Of a DNA stretch of 64,000 nucleotides, positions 27,312 to 37,025 are shown in pieces. This DNA comes from CAVYXZ01 sp965223835 (lineage in GTDB: Bacteria > Chloroflexota > Anaerolineae > Aggregatilineales > Phototrophicaceae), in assembly GCA_965223835.1 (NCBI GenBank), contig CBDCXQ010000001.1:310001-374000 (forward strand). Reading direction: 5' to 3'. The notes beneath the pieces were generated by a model. It had not been told where the DNA came from, did no database searches, and saw only the letters and a list, made by a program, of their open reading frames with translations. The stretch's first letter is position 1. Each line of letters opens with the position of its first letter. Both the position numbers and the translations under genes were made by a program.

Positions 27312-28856
27312 CTAGAAGTCCCAGTCCTGGTCGAGATATTCGGGTGAATTGACCTTCTTGAGGCTGAGACCCAGGCGACGGTTTTGAATATCCATCTTCA
27401 CGACGCGCAGAGTCAGTGTATCGCCTTCTTCAACCACTTCACGCGGATGATTGACACGCTGGTCGGAAAGCTCTGAGATATGAACCAGGCCCTCGATTTC
27501 GGGCGCATCAACCAGTTGGGCGAAGGCACCAAATTTGGTGAGCTTGGTAATTTTGCCCTGAACCAGTTGCCCGATGTTGTATTCAATGGCGACCATATCC
27601 CAGGGGTCGGCGGCCAGGCTCTTCATGCTCAGGCCAATCCGCTTACGATTGGGATCCACGCTGATGACCTCAACCTTGACTTCTTCGCCCACTTTCAGCA
27701 GATCACGCGGATGGGTCACGTGCTGGTAAGAAAGTTCTGTCAGGTGAACCAGACCTTCAGCACCGCCTACATCAATAAAGGCTCCGAAATCAACCAGGCT
27801 GACGACGCGTCCGGTGCGGATCTCGCCCACTTTCAATTCACTGATGAGCGCTTCTTTGCGGCTTTCGCGCACTTCTCGCGCCGCTGCCCGTTCTGAAAGG
27901 ATCAGGCGGTTACGGCTGCGGTCAACTTCCATGACCTTAACGGTAATGACTTCGTTTACCATCTCGCCCCAGCGTTCTTCCGGGGTCTTGCCATCCAGTG
28001 CGGCGCGGCGTTCAGTGCTGATCTGGCTCTGGGGAACAAAGCCGCGCACGCGCCCAAAGCGCACGATAAGACCGCCTTTGTTGTAGCCCGCGACTCGGCT
28101 TTCATAAACTTCCTGGTTGGCGCGATAGGTTTCTGCTTGCTGCCAATCCAATTCTTCGAGCGCACGATTTACCGACAGGACAATATTTCCCCGGTGATCG
28201 TGCGGATTAATGACATACACATGAATCGCTGCGCCCGGTTTCAACAGATCAAGCGTTTCGCGATTCATGCGTTCTAATTCGCGTCCGGGAATAATACCTT
28301 CAGCGCCATCGCCCAGATCAACCTGGACTGAAGTGGGGGAGGTTTCTGTGACGGTGCCCTCAATCACTTGCCCCTTCTTCACGCCCGGCAAATTGGGGTT
28401 TTCGTCCGGCGCATCCCGGTCTTCTTCATCAACTTCGGCTTCGGTATTGTAATCGTCCGCGTCTTCTTCAGCGTCGCCTGAAGCAGTATTTTCAGCAGTA
28501 GGTTCTGCCGGTTGCTCAACTTCATTAGATGGCGCTGCTTCATCTTCGGCTAACGGCGCAGCCTGAGTTTCGGCTTCAACTGGCGGCGTGGTAACATCGG
28601 CCACCGGTGCATCCTGAGTCTCGGTTTCAACGGGTGGCGGAGGGTCTTCTACCGGCGGCGCCACATCAGCCTCAACTTCAGCCGCAGACGTGGCATCAGG
28701 GGTTGCCTGGTCTTCTACAGCCGGTTGAGTGGTACCGTCATTATTGTCTGTGACATCAGTGGAATCGGCTACTGTTGTCATATCCGACGGCTCGGTAGTC
28801 GAAGAAACCGGCTTGAGTTCTTCCGACTCGTCTGCCCCTGGTAGAATGGAATTCAT
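27312..28856 (-). CDS. rpsA: S1-domain RNA-binding protein (ribosomal protein S1-like)
   Basis: 514 residues. The first 160 or so are low-complexity and strongly acidic (Glu/Asp/Ala/Pro/Thr, repeats of PPVEAETQA type), then four S1 OB-fold domains follow: about 167-235, 252-320, 340-408 and 425-495. Domains three and four are canonical (GRVVSLVDFGAFIDV, GKITKLTKFGAFAQL); one and two are diverged, as in other S1 proteins. It binds mRNA and helps load it on the ribosome. The ATG at 28856 follows GGGAGA; a GTG-type longer start at 28880 is possible. An intact promoter lies upstream. Confidence 0.9.
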   Translation of the reverse strand: MNSILPGADESEELKPVSSTTEPSDMTTVADSTDVTDNNDGTTQPAVEDQATPDATSAAEVEADVAPPVEDPPPPVETETQDAPVADVTTPPVEAETQAAPLAEDEAAPSNEVEQPAEPTAENTASGDAEEDADDYNTEAEVDEEDRDAPDENPNLPGVKKGQVIEGTVTETSPTSVQVDLGDGAEGIIPGRELERMNRETLDLLKPGAAIHVYVINPHDHRGNIVLSVNRALEELDWQQAETYRANQEVYESRVAGYNKGGLIVRFGRVRGFVPQSQISTERRAALDGKTPEERWGEMVNEVITVKVMEVDRSRNRLILSERAAAREVRESRKEALISELKVGEIRTGRVVSLVDFGAFIDVGGAEGLVHLTELSYQHVTHPRDLLKVGEEVKVEVISVDPNRKRIGLSMKSLAADPWDMVAIEYNIGQLVQGKITKLTKFGAFAQLVDAPEIEGLVHISELSDQRVNHPREVVEEGDTLTLRVVKMDIQNRRLGLSLKKVNSPEYLDQDWDF

Positions 28857-28892
28857 AAAAAACTGTTCTCCCGAACACATGGGTACGCGGTG

Positions 28893-28920
28893 ATTATACC
28901 CACAGCATTGGGAAAATCAA
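28893..28920 (-). promoter_or_regulatory. Sigma-70-type promoter of the S1 gene
   Basis: Minus strand TTGATT, 16-base spacer, TATAAT (28893-28898). It lies about 37 bases upstream of the ATG at 28856. Confidence 0.7.
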
Positions 28921-28960
28921 ACATGAAAAATGTAAATTAAGCATTATTATGAAAGCAGAA

Positions 28961-28983
28961 CCCCCGGTTTTATGGGCCGGGGG
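28961..28983 (-). terminator. Probable terminator for clpC-2
   Basis: Stem CCCCCGG / CCGGGGG around a nine-base loop, just after the clpC-2 stop. The following minus-strand bases (TTCTGCTTTC) are only partly T-rich, so termination is likely rather than certain. Confidence 0.6.
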
Positions 28984-28995
28984 CGGTGAAAAGCG

Positions 28996-31485
28996 TTAAC
29001 TGAGGTCCTGGTCGAGCAGGCTGTCCTGGTTAATTTGCAGGTAATCGGTGCTGGCGTCCATGTGGCGCTCGAAGATGAGTTCGCCGTTCATCTCGTCAAT
29101 CATCACCAGATCGCCAGGGCTGAAATCGCCCCGCAATAGCTGGATGCTCAACTGATTTTCGACATAACGTTGCAAGGCGCGCCGCAGCGGACGGGCACCA
29201 AACTGCTGGTCATACCCCTTCAGAGCCAACCAGCGTCGCGCCGGTTCGGTCAGATGAACCCCAATCCCGGATTCATTGAGACGATCGGCAACACCCTTCA
29301 TCTGTAGATCAACGATTTTCTCGACATCTTCCACTGACAGCGGCGAGAAGATGATGATTTCATCAATGCGGTTCAGGAATTCAGGCCGGAAGGTATCGCG
29401 AATAGCCTTTTCAATTTTCTGATGGTCGGCCACTGCTTTCTCGTCATTCATCTGCACAAAGCCGAGGGCGCCGCCTTTATGCACAAAGTCGGTACCCAGG
29501 TTACTGGTCATGATGATGATGCAGTTGCGGAAATCAACCGTGCGCCCCTGACCATCGGTCAGACGACCATCTTCCAGAATTTGCAGCAGCGCATTCCACA
29601 CATCGGGGTGGGCTTTTTCGATCTCATCAAACAGGATGACGCGATAGGGTCGCCGCCGCACCGCCTCGGTCAACTGGCCGCCGTCTTCATAGCCCACATA
29701 ACCGGGGGGCGCACCAAACAACCGGCTGACGGTGTGCTGTTCGTGATACTCGCTCATGTCAATGCGCACAACCGCGTCTTCGCTGTCGAACTGGAACTCC
29801 GCCAGGGCCAGCGCCAATTCGGTTTTGCCAACACCACTGGCCCCCAGGAAGATAAATGATCCAATCGGGCGCTTGGGATCTTTCAGACCGCTGCGTGACC
29901 GACGGATGGCATCGGATATGGCCGAGACCGCCTCATCCTGGCCGATCACCCGCTCATGCAGGGCGTCTTCCATACGCAGCAGTTTTTCGCTTTCGGTTTC
30001 CAGCATTTGATTAACTGGAATTCCGGTCCACTGTTCGACAACCCCGGCAATGTCCTCGCTATCGACAACTTCATCCAGCGTATTTTCCGACTGCCATAGC
30101 ATCTTATGGTGTTCGAAATCATCTTCCATCTGTAGCCGTCGGGTCTTATAGGCTGCTGCCGTTTCATACTCCCGAGCCATGCTGGCGGCTTCTTCGTCCG
30201 CCGCGAGTCGCGTAATTTCGTCTTTCATTTGCTTGAGATCAGCGGGCAATGAATAGAGCGCCACGCGCAATTTGGCCGCTGCTTCATCCAGCAAATCAAT
30301 CGCCTTATCGGGAAGTTGCCGGTCGGTGACATAGCGGTCCGCGAGGCGGGCAGCAGCGACAATCGCCTGATCGGAAATCGTAACTTTGTGATGGGCTTCA
30401 TAGCGGTCGCGCAGGCCATATAACATTTCGATGGTATCGTCCACGCTGGGTTCTTCAACAAAAACCGGCGCAAATCGACGGTCCAGTGCACTATCTTTCT
30501 CGATATATTGCCGGTATTCGTCGAGGGTTGTGGCACCGATTGCATTGAGTTCGCCCCGCGCCAGCGCTGGTTTCATCATATTGCCGGCATCTAGCGCACC
30601 CTGGGCCGCACCGGCGCCAACGACTTGATGAAGTTCATCAATGAACAGGATAATATCGCCCTGAGACCGTTGAATCTCCTCAATGGTCGCCTTCAGCCGT
30701 TCCTCGAACTCACCCCGGAACCGACTGCCCGCTAACATGCCACTGAGGTCCAGGCTGACAACCTGCTTGCCCAGCAGAATCTCGGGCACATCACCGCCTG
30801 TGATCTGTTGTGCCAGCCCTTCAACAATCGCGGTCTTCCCAACTCCAGCTTCACCAATGAGAACTGGATTATTCTTGGTCCGACGGCTAAGGATCTGAAT
30901 GACGCGCAGGATTTCGGCATCACGTCCCACTACCGGGTCCAGCTTACCTTCGGCTGCCATGCGCGTCAGATCACGACTGTATTTCTCCAACGTGAGATAG
31001 CGGCTTTCGGCCTGGGGGTCGGTCACGCGCTGGCCGCCGCGGACTTCCTTGATCGCATCATAAACGCGGTCGCGGTTGATGTTATGGTCCGTCAGAATTT
31101 TGGTGACGGCGGTGTTGCGCTCTTTGAGAATCGCCAGGAAGATGTGTTCGGTAGAGATAAACTCATCATCCAGAAAATTGGCTTCATCATTCGCCAGATC
31201 AATTATCCGCTTCACGCGCGGCGTAATAAACACCTGACCGGTGCCGCCCCCATAAATAGCTGCTTTGGGGCTGGCCCGCAATACTTCGTCTAACCGCGAA
31301 CGAATCAGGCTCACATCAACATTCAAGCGTTCCAGAATCTGGGGAATCACCCCATCGGTTTGTTCCAGCAGCGCCAGCAGGATATGTTCAGTATCAACTT
31401 GATTGTGACCGTAACGTTGCAGGATTTCATAGGCACGTGAGGCCGCATCCTGCGCCCGTTCAGTAAAACGGTCAAAACGCATCAT
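28996..31485 (-). CDS. ATP-dependent Clp protease ATPase subunit ClpC (copy 2)
   Basis: 829 residues with the same architecture as the copy at 24560 but clearly diverged. Clp-N repeats lie at about 4-145 ([20 protein letters not shown]), first Walker A GEAGVGKT (211-218), Walker B ILFIDELH, and a middle helix rich in charged residues with [11 protein letters not shown]. The second Walker A is GASGVGKT. It retains ALGFVQ, an LGF loop compatible with ClpP docking. GAGGT lies eight bases before the ATG. Two ClpC proteins suggest split client sets. The three unknown paralogues immediately upstream are on the same strand, with a 153-base gap. Confidence 0.93.
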   Translation of the reverse strand: MMRFDRFTERAQDAASRAYEILQRYGHNQVDTEHILLALLEQTDGVIPQILERLNVDVSLIRSRLDEVLRASPKAAIYGGGTGQVFITPRVKRIIDLANDEANFLDDEFISTEHIFLAILKERNTAVTKILTDHNINRDRVYDAIKEVRGGQRVTDPQAESRYLTLEKYSRDLTRMAAEGKLDPVVGRDAEILRVIQILSRRTKNNPVLIGEAGVGKTAIVEGLAQQITGGDVPEILLGKQVVSLDLSGMLAGSRFRGEFEERLKATIEEIQRSQGDIILFIDELHQVVGAGAAQGALDAGNMMKPALARGELNAIGATTLDEYRQYIEKDSALDRRFAPVFVEEPSVDDTIEMLYGLRDRYEAHHKVTISDQAIVAAARLADRYVTDRQLPDKAIDLLDEAAAKLRVALYSLPADLKQMKDEITRLAADEEAASMAREYETAAAYKTRRLQMEDDFEHHKMLWQSENTLDEVVDSEDIAGVVEQWTGIPVNQMLETESEKLLRMEDALHERVIGQDEAVSAISDAIRRSRSGLKDPKRPIGSFIFLGASGVGKTELALALAEFQFDSEDAVVRIDMSEYHEQHTVSRLFGAPPGYVGYEDGGQLTEAVRRRPYRVILFDEIEKAHPDVWNALLQILEDGRLTDGQGRTVDFRNCIIIMTSNLGTDFVHKGGALGFVQMNDEKAVADHQKIEKAIRDTFRPEFLNRIDEIIIFSPLSVEDVEKIVDLQMKGVADRLNESGIGVHLTEPARRWLALKGYDQQFGARPLRRALQRYVENQLSIQLLRGDFSPGDLVMIDEMNGELIFERHMDASTDYLQINQDSLLDQDLS

Positions 31486-31520
31486 AACTACTTACCTCGT
31501 TTCATTACAGCCGTAAAGCT

Positions 31521-31549
31521 ATTGTACCGAATTTGCGGCACAACAACAT
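31521..31549 (-). promoter_or_regulatory. Possible promoter of clpC-2
   Basis: Minus strand ATGTTG, 17-base spacer, TACAAT (31521-31526), 36 bases before the ATG. The -35 is weak. Confidence 0.35.
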
Positions 31550-31638
31550 TCGACTTGCCTGGAGTTGATCGCAGTTTACAGTTTACGCGTCCAAGCGTAA
31601 AAATTACGTTGGTGGTGGATAAACCTTTTGCTAGAGGG

Positions 31639-32925
31639 TCAGGGTCGGTTTACCCGTGACCGTCGCAGCATATCCTCGCCAATATCCAGCAACCGCTTTG
31701 TCATGTTGAGGAGCGGGGCCTTTTCACCGATCAACAAGCGTCGTCGCCCCTGCAATGCCTGGCGTAACATGTCAATCATGGTCCAGGGATTGTCTGGTCG
31801 GACATTTGCCAGCTCATTCACCAGAATCGCGCCCATGGTCAGCGGTAGATAAACATAGGTCAAATCCGGTTCCCCTTGCCCGGATAACCATGCCACGGCC
31901 CGGTTGGCGTAATCGGCGCGTTCGGCTTCGGTTCCCAGATTGATCTTCACTTTCGGTTCAATGACACTAAATGCGAGCATGATGGCGTCATAAAAGGCGG
32001 CGGAGAAAAGATACTCAACAGCCAGTTCGCCGCGATCCATGTCTTCAATCGCTTCATCATAGGCCAGGACCTGACACAACACCCGGAACCATTGGCTGGC
32101 TTCCATCTCAAAGCCTGCTTCCAGTTCCAACCCCTCATCCAGGGTGTACGTCATCATCTTGGCAATGGCGGTCGCCTCGCCCGGATGCAGCGGGATGCCG
32201 CGGGCCGCAAATCGTTCTTCAACTTCATCTAACAGAAAGAGATAGATTGACGTTCGCGTGAGGCCGTTCGCTACCCGTCGGGCGGCTGCAATATGCTCAA
32301 GCTGTGGCTCCTGGATGGTTGCCATCTCTTCATGCGTCCACAGCGCCTCATACCGGGCCTCGAGTTCGCGCGGAATCTCCTGCATGACTTTGGGCGCAAT
32401 ATCGAAATATGTCGTCAGAATATCAGTTGAATGATGCCAGGTTTCAGCAGTGAATTTGACATCCTGCAAGACCTGCAGCTTGAAGGGTGAAATGGCAACG
32501 ATGCTGGGTGGTGGGCCACCGGTAAAGGGGCGCACCCGCTTGCCCTTGCGTGCGGTGCGATAGCGGACGGCTACACGGACCGGGAGTTTATTGCCTGGAT
32601 TGGTTGGCGGGCGCGGGATCACCGGGGTATGCAGCACGCCGACTTCACCGGGACGCAGCCCCAGCGTGACCATCTTGCGCGGGGTATCAATGACGATAGG
32701 ATTGCCCTTCTTGTCCTCCTTGGGCATCTGAATGTTGACCTTCACCTGCATCATCTGATCAACCATGTTCTGTAAGATCAGCACAATTTCAACGGGCTGA
32801 TTCAGAAATGTCCGTTGCGGGAACACGCCCAGCGCACACTGTAAATGCTCCATGCTGATGCGCGTGCCACCGGTAATCGCCCCCAAAACATCGGGGTAAA
32901 TCGGCTCAAAATTAAACTGATTCAT
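31639..32925 (-). CDS. Tandem paralogue 3 of an unrecognised family
   Basis: 428 residues. The N-terminal third is beta-rich (EIVLILQNMVDQMMQVKVNIQMP, then MVTLGLRPGEVGVLHTP) and looks like an Ig-like or coat-type sandwich; the rest is largely helical. The start motif (IYPDVLGAITGGTRISMEHLQ) aligns with those of the two genes upstream, which identifies it as a paralogue, the most diverged of the three. It carries a basic insert (RYRTARKGKRVRPF) absent from the others. The ATG overlaps the preceding stop (ATGA); a longer frame to 33006 would overlap far more. No signal peptide or catalytic motif. Function unknown. Confidence 0.7.
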   Translation of the reverse strand: MNQFNFEPIYPDVLGAITGGTRISMEHLQCALGVFPQRTFLNQPVEIVLILQNMVDQMMQVKVNIQMPKEDKKGNPIVIDTPRKMVTLGLRPGEVGVLHTPVIPRPPTNPGNKLPVRVAVRYRTARKGKRVRPFTGGPPPSIVAISPFKLQVLQDVKFTAETWHHSTDILTTYFDIAPKVMQEIPRELEARYEALWTHEEMATIQEPQLEHIAAARRVANGLTRTSIYLFLLDEVEERFAARGIPLHPGEATAIAKMMTYTLDEGLELEAGFEMEASQWFRVLCQVLAYDEAIEDMDRGELAVEYLFSAAFYDAIMLAFSVIEPKVKINLGTEAERADYANRAVAWLSGQGEPDLTYVYLPLTMGAILVNELANVRPDNPWTMIDMLRQALQGRRRLLIGEKAPLLNMTKRLLDIGEDMLRRSRVNRP

Positions 32926-34229
32926 ATCTGAAATCCAAATAACCGCAACGACCGATTGATCAGATCTTTGGTCATTAAGAAAACGAGATCGTTCGCTTCG
33001 GTCCACTCGGCGTCACGATCGGCCAACACCTGACTCATCCCGCGCAGCGTATCTTCCAGCACCTCTTCGGGAGCAATGACCCGATCAAACACAATAGCAC
33101 CCCCCATAATTAAAGGCAAATACACCCTGCCAAAATCCATCCCATCGGTCTTATCCAACTGGGCGATGAAGCTATCGCTATAACTGGCGATTTCAGCCTC
33201 GGTTCCCAGGTCTTCGCCCGTAACTTTGGCGATCATGGCAAAGGCAAAGGGCAACGTATCGCGCACCAGGGCGGTATAGGCTTTGTCGCTTACAATCTGC
33301 GCGGGGCGGGTTGCCACTTGTTCGTTGGCAGCGATCTCCCGCAACAATACATCAAACCAGCGGGGGAACCTGACCGTCGGGGGTAAATCGTGATTGAACA
33401 ACACCCGGACATTAAATTCCTGACTGCCCAGATAATCAATGTTGTCCTCACCCGGGTCAGACATGTGGACAACCAGCGTCAGGAGCTTGGAGATCAACAG
33501 GATCTCTTCTGGCTTCAAGGGATAACCGGCTTTTTTAAAACGCTCCGCCGTCGCTTGCATCAGCGGCACAAACATCGCATCTTTTTTTAACCTGGGAAAC
33601 ACGCGCTGTTGGAGCAGATCGGCATAATGGTCCAGCAGCATCCTGGGGGTGCCATCGGCGGCGAGATTCCACAGGCTTTGCCAGCCCGGTTTGATCGTTG
33701 ATGTGGCTGACGATTGGGCTGGTCCAACCTGAAATGACACCTCAAGGGCGTCGCGCAAGCCAAAGCGTTTGCTCGTTGACCACTTAAGCTGGCGTAGTTT
33801 GGCGATGGTCGTTTGGCGTTGTTGTGAAAGCGAGGTTAGCGCTGGACCTTCGCCGGTTGCACGGACTGGGGTTGGGTTGGTGAGGGGTCGGGCCGTGACT
33901 GCTACGCCCAGTTTATAGTTATTGTCGGGTGCGGTTTCGGGATGGCTCTTGATCGGCAGCGAAAAATAACCGGCTTCACCAGGTCGCAAACGATAATCCA
34001 GGGTTTCAGCAGCGGCCACGAAGCGACTTTTCCGTCCCGGTAAGTTCAGGACAGCGTTCAAATCGACATGGGCGTCGCTGGTGTTCTGGGCCAGTAATAG
34101 CGCCTGAAAGGGGCGACCAGCTCGCACGACCGGCGGCGCAATCGCCAGCGCCACGTCCACATGGTTAACCTGGGTGCGGGTGCCAGCAGTGACGAAATCG
34201 AAAATGTCGGGATAGGTAGTTTTGTTCAT
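32922..34229 (-). CDS. Tandem paralogue 2 of an unrecognised family
   Basis: 435 residues. Begins TTYPDIFDFVTAGTRTQVNHV, then VVRAGRPFQALLLAQNTSDAHV, almost the same as paralogue 1, followed by LRPGEAGYFSLPI. A Gly/Pro-rich linker near 120-145 leads to the helical part with GLRDALEVSFQVG and AGYPLKPEEILLISKLL, shared with paralogue 1. No known motif. AGGAG lies nine bases before the ATG. Ends in a four-base overlap with paralogue 3. Confidence 0.7.
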   Translation of the reverse strand: MNKTTYPDIFDFVTAGTRTQVNHVDVALAIAPPVVRAGRPFQALLLAQNTSDAHVDLNAVLNLPGRKSRFVAAAETLDYRLRPGEAGYFSLPIKSHPETAPDNNYKLGVAVTARPLTNPTPVRATGEGPALTSLSQQRQTTIAKLRQLKWSTSKRFGLRDALEVSFQVGPAQSSATSTIKPGWQSLWNLAADGTPRMLLDHYADLLQQRVFPRLKKDAMFVPLMQATAERFKKAGYPLKPEEILLISKLLTLVVHMSDPGEDNIDYLGSQEFNVRVLFNHDLPPTVRFPRWFDVLLREIAANEQVATRPAQIVSDKAYTALVRDTLPFAFAMIAKVTGEDLGTEAEIASYSDSFIAQLDKTDGMDFGRVYLPLIMGGAIVFDRVIAPEEVLEDTLRGMSQVLADRDAEWTEANDLVFLMTKDLINRSLRLFGFQI

Positions 34230-34266
34230 CGTCCATGCTCCTACCTATTCCAGTATACAACAGTTG

Positions 34267-35595
34267 TTACATCGGGAAATGAAATTGCTGGCTCTGTTGT
34301 TGGGCAATTTCGTGGGCCAGATCAAAGATGGGTTGATTGGTGACCGTTTGTTCCGTCGCCCGTTCTTCCAACCGCGCCTGAAGCCGATGCAACGCTTCAT
34401 CCAGCCGCTCATTTTCGACATAGACGTGATTATGGGCCAGCAACCCACCCAGCAAAAGTGGATGATACACCTGCTCAAAATCAAGCGTTTCGTTGCCCTG
34501 TAAGCCGCGCAATAACGCCGCTGTGCAGGGTTCCGCCGCCTGAAGCTGACTCGTTTCTGGCCCCATTTCCGCTGCAAGCTGCTGGTGAGCCAGCGGTATC
34601 GCATCCCGGACGAGATCAAAATATAGCGATTGATTGAAGGCCTGATCGACATGCTGGGCAACCGCTCGATTATGCGCGATCATATGGAGTAAGCCATTAC
34701 ACCAATGGGGTACCGGCTTGATTGCCCCGTCATTTTGCCACGACTCAATCGTGTGCAGCACGTTGTAAACATCTGCCGTGCCATAGTCGGTCAGATCGTC
34801 AACGGGATCGGCCCGCTGTAACACCCGCATGAGCATTTTGGCGATAAACAGGGCTTCAATCGGTGCGAGTGGATAGCCCGCCGCGGCAAAGTGCGCTAAA
34901 GTGGCGGCGCGTAACGGTTCCAGCAAAAATTGAGGCTTGAGTTTGGGTAGCACGCTCTCTGCAAGGAGTGGTGCATACACTTCAAACAAGCCATCATCAT
35001 CCTGATAGTCGGCCATGGTCCATAGACTGACCCAACCCGGTTGCAGGTCGGTCAGTCGGCCTAATCTGCTGGATAACACGCTGAAGTTCACTTCCAATGT
35101 GTCGCGTTTGCCAAAATGTTTAGTGGTCGCGAAGTGCAAATTTTGCAGATCGGTGATGGCCTGGCAGGCGGTGTCATTGAGATGATCTACCGCACCCCCA
35201 CCCTTTGCCTGTCGAATGCGCTGCGGTTTATCCAGCGGCTTCACCTGTACCGCGACTCCCAGCTTATAATCCGCGTGGACAGCCGTCGTAGGATCGCTCA
35301 AAATGGGCAGCCGGATATAGCCAACTTCAGCGGGGCAAACGCCGACCACCAGTCGATTGGTATGGGCTTTAAACGGTTCTTTTACTTTGTTCGCATCAAC
35401 CGGGGGTAACTTCAGGTTGACGGTGACATCCACATTCACATCGGCAGCATTTTGCACCAGCAGCAGGGCTTCAAATGGTCGTCCGGCGCGGACGACACGC
35501 GGACGGGTCGCGAGTGCAAGCTGGACGACATTCATGTTGCAGCGCACCCCATCAGTGATTAATCCAAGAATATCCGGGTAGTTTATGTTTGACAT
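34267..35595 (-). CDS. Tandem paralogue 1 of an unrecognised family
   Basis: About 442 residues. Begins NINYPDILGLITDGVRCNMN, then VVRAGRPFEALLLVQNAADVNV and CPAEVGYIRLPI; the beta-rich head (about 1-140) is followed by a helical region with KRDTLEVNFSVL, WVSLWTMAD and AGYPLAPIEALFIAKML. The ATG at 35595 is preferred over one 15 bases earlier because it aligns with paralogue 2. First gene of the three, probably one transcript. I do not recognise the family; a secretory or membrane location is unlikely as no hydrophobic segment is seen. Confidence 0.7.
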   Translation of the reverse strand: MSNINYPDILGLITDGVRCNMNVVQLALATRPRVVRAGRPFEALLLVQNAADVNVDVTVNLKLPPVDANKVKEPFKAHTNRLVVGVCPAEVGYIRLPILSDPTTAVHADYKLGVAVQVKPLDKPQRIRQAKGGGAVDHLNDTACQAITDLQNLHFATTKHFGKRDTLEVNFSVLSSRLGRLTDLQPGWVSLWTMADYQDDDGLFEVYAPLLAESVLPKLKPQFLLEPLRAATLAHFAAAGYPLAPIEALFIAKMLMRVLQRADPVDDLTDYGTADVYNVLHTIESWQNDGAIKPVPHWCNGLLHMIAHNRAVAQHVDQAFNQSLYFDLVRDAIPLAHQQLAAEMGPETSQLQAAEPCTAALLRGLQGNETLDFEQVYHPLLLGGLLAHNHVYVENERLDEALHRLQARLEERATEQTVTNQPIFDLAHEIAQQQSQQFHFPM

Positions 35596-35708
35596 CGCCA
35601 GATTTTCCATTGCTTAACCATCAGCTTTATCTCATTATAAGGGCATCGAGACCGCTGCTATTTCCACCGCTGAAAAAGCAGGATAATTGTCATAGAAAGA
35701 GGTGAGGA

Positions 35709-36782
35709 ATGGCGTATCACGCCAAAACTCATGTTATCTCAATTAATGCGCAGCAGCCCGCTGCTCCTATAATCGCGGAAGCGGCTGCTATTATTCAGGC
35801 GGGCGGGCTGGTTGCATTCCCGACCGAAACCGTCTATGGGTTGGGAGCCAATGCGTTGAATGAAGCGGCAGTGCAGCGGATCTACAGCGCCAAAGGACGC
35901 CCCGCGAATAATCCGTTGATCGTGCACATAGCGACCCACGAGCAATTGGCGGCGGTCGCGATGAATGTTCCTGATGTAGCCGATCCGTTGATTGCTGCCT
36001 TCTGGCCGGGTGCGCTCACGCTCGTGTTGGAACGGCATGCCCAATTGCCTGACAGCGTTTCATTGGGGCGGACCACCGTCGCCGTGCGGATGCCATCGCA
36101 CCCGGTTGCCCAGGCGTTACTACACGCGGCAGGTATGCCCATTGTTGCGCCCAGCGCCAATCGCTTCACGCGGCCCAGTGGCACCAGTGCCCAACATGTT
36201 TACGACGATCTGGCTGGACATGTGGACTTGATCTTAGATGCCGGGCCGACGCCGATTGGTCTTGAATCGACGGTCCTCGATTTGACTGTCAGCCCGCCGT
36301 TGGTGCTGCGGCCCGGTGGGATTACATTGGAAGCATTGCAAACGGTGATCCCAACCATCCAACAGCGCCACCATCACATTGAAATGGACGATCAAGCGGC
36401 CCGACCGGCTTCACCGGGGATGCTCACCAAGCATTATTCGCCCAATGCAACGGTTCTGTTGTTCACCGGGCCATTTGATGCCGTCACCGATCAAATGCAG
36501 GCCACTGCCCATGAGCAACTGGCAGACGGGAAAACGGTTGGCATACTCACGACCGATGAAGACCAAGCATTTTTTTCTGACCTCGATGCCACTGTTTTGT
36601 CACTGGGTTCGCAGACTGATCTGGCCCAGATTGGTCGGAATTTATTTGCGGCGCTGCGCGAACTGGATACTCGCCACGTTGATGTGATTCTGGTGCGGCA
36701 ATTTGCGGCAGAAGGCCTCGGTGTGAGCATCGCTGATCGGTTGCTGCGGGCAGCCGAGGGGCAGGTTATTGTTGTTGCATAA
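35709..36782 (+). CDS. tsaC: L-threonylcarbamoyladenylate synthase (Sua5/TsaC)
   Basis: 357 residues, the long Sua5 form. The YrdC domain (about 15-215) makes threonylcarbamoyl-AMP from threonine, bicarbonate and ATP for tRNA t6A37. Visible signatures are FPTETVYGLGANA, KGRPANNPLIVHI, SANRFTRPSGTSA and the LRPGGIT end. The Sua5 C-terminal domain starts after the linker SPGMLTKHYSP and ends near 350. GAGGTGAGGA precedes the ATG. The gene stands alone with a terminator downstream. Confidence 0.95.
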   Translation: MAYHAKTHVISINAQQPAAPIIAEAAAIIQAGGLVAFPTETVYGLGANALNEAAVQRIYSAKGRPANNPLIVHIATHEQLAAVAMNVPDVADPLIAAFWPGALTLVLERHAQLPDSVSLGRTTVAVRMPSHPVAQALLHAAGMPIVAPSANRFTRPSGTSAQHVYDDLAGHVDLILDAGPTPIGLESTVLDLTVSPPLVLRPGGITLEALQTVIPTIQQRHHHIEMDDQAARPASPGMLTKHYSPNATVLLFTGPFDAVTDQMQATAHEQLADGKTVGILTTDEDQAFFSDLDATVLSLGSQTDLAQIGRNLFAALRELDTRHVDVILVRQFAAEGLGVSIADRLLRAAEGQVIVVA

Positions 36783-36790
36783 TTCGGCCA

Positions 36791-36805
36791 GATGCTCAAA
36801 GCATC
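36791..36805. repeat. REP-like palindrome, left copy
   Basis: GATGCT CAA AGCATC hairpin. Read on the minus strand it is AGCCGGATGCTTTGAGCATC, nearly the same as the right copy at 38503-38523 (AGCCAGGTGCTTTGAGCACC), so the two copies are inverted around the transposase gene. Confidence 0.65.
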
Positions 36806-36824
36806 CGGCTGCCAAAAAATTGAT

Positions 36825-36849
36825 AAGGCCACTTGAAGTAGCCTTTTTT
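36825..36849 (+). terminator. Probable terminator after tsaC
   Basis: Imperfect stem AAGGCCACT / AGTAGCCTT (one mismatch) with a three-base loop followed by Ts, 42 bases beyond the tsaC stop. Confidence 0.6.
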
Positions 36850-36960
36850 AACCGCTTCCCAAAGCTCTTTTCGGGGATTGAATCCTCACTTAGGCATAAT
36901 CAGCAATGAAGGAATGTATCATGCCGTTCTGGAAATGCTTTTATCATATTACGTGGTCAA

Positions 36961-36965
36961 CTAAA
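36961..36965. repeat. Target-site duplication, left copy
   Basis: CTAAA abutting the left inverted repeat; repeated at 38091-38095 abutting the right one. Confidence 0.8.
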
Positions 36966-37025
36966 TGCTTCATCCGGTAAATGGTCTAAAATAGAGTATG
37001 CTGGTAAATAAAGAAGGAACGCCAG

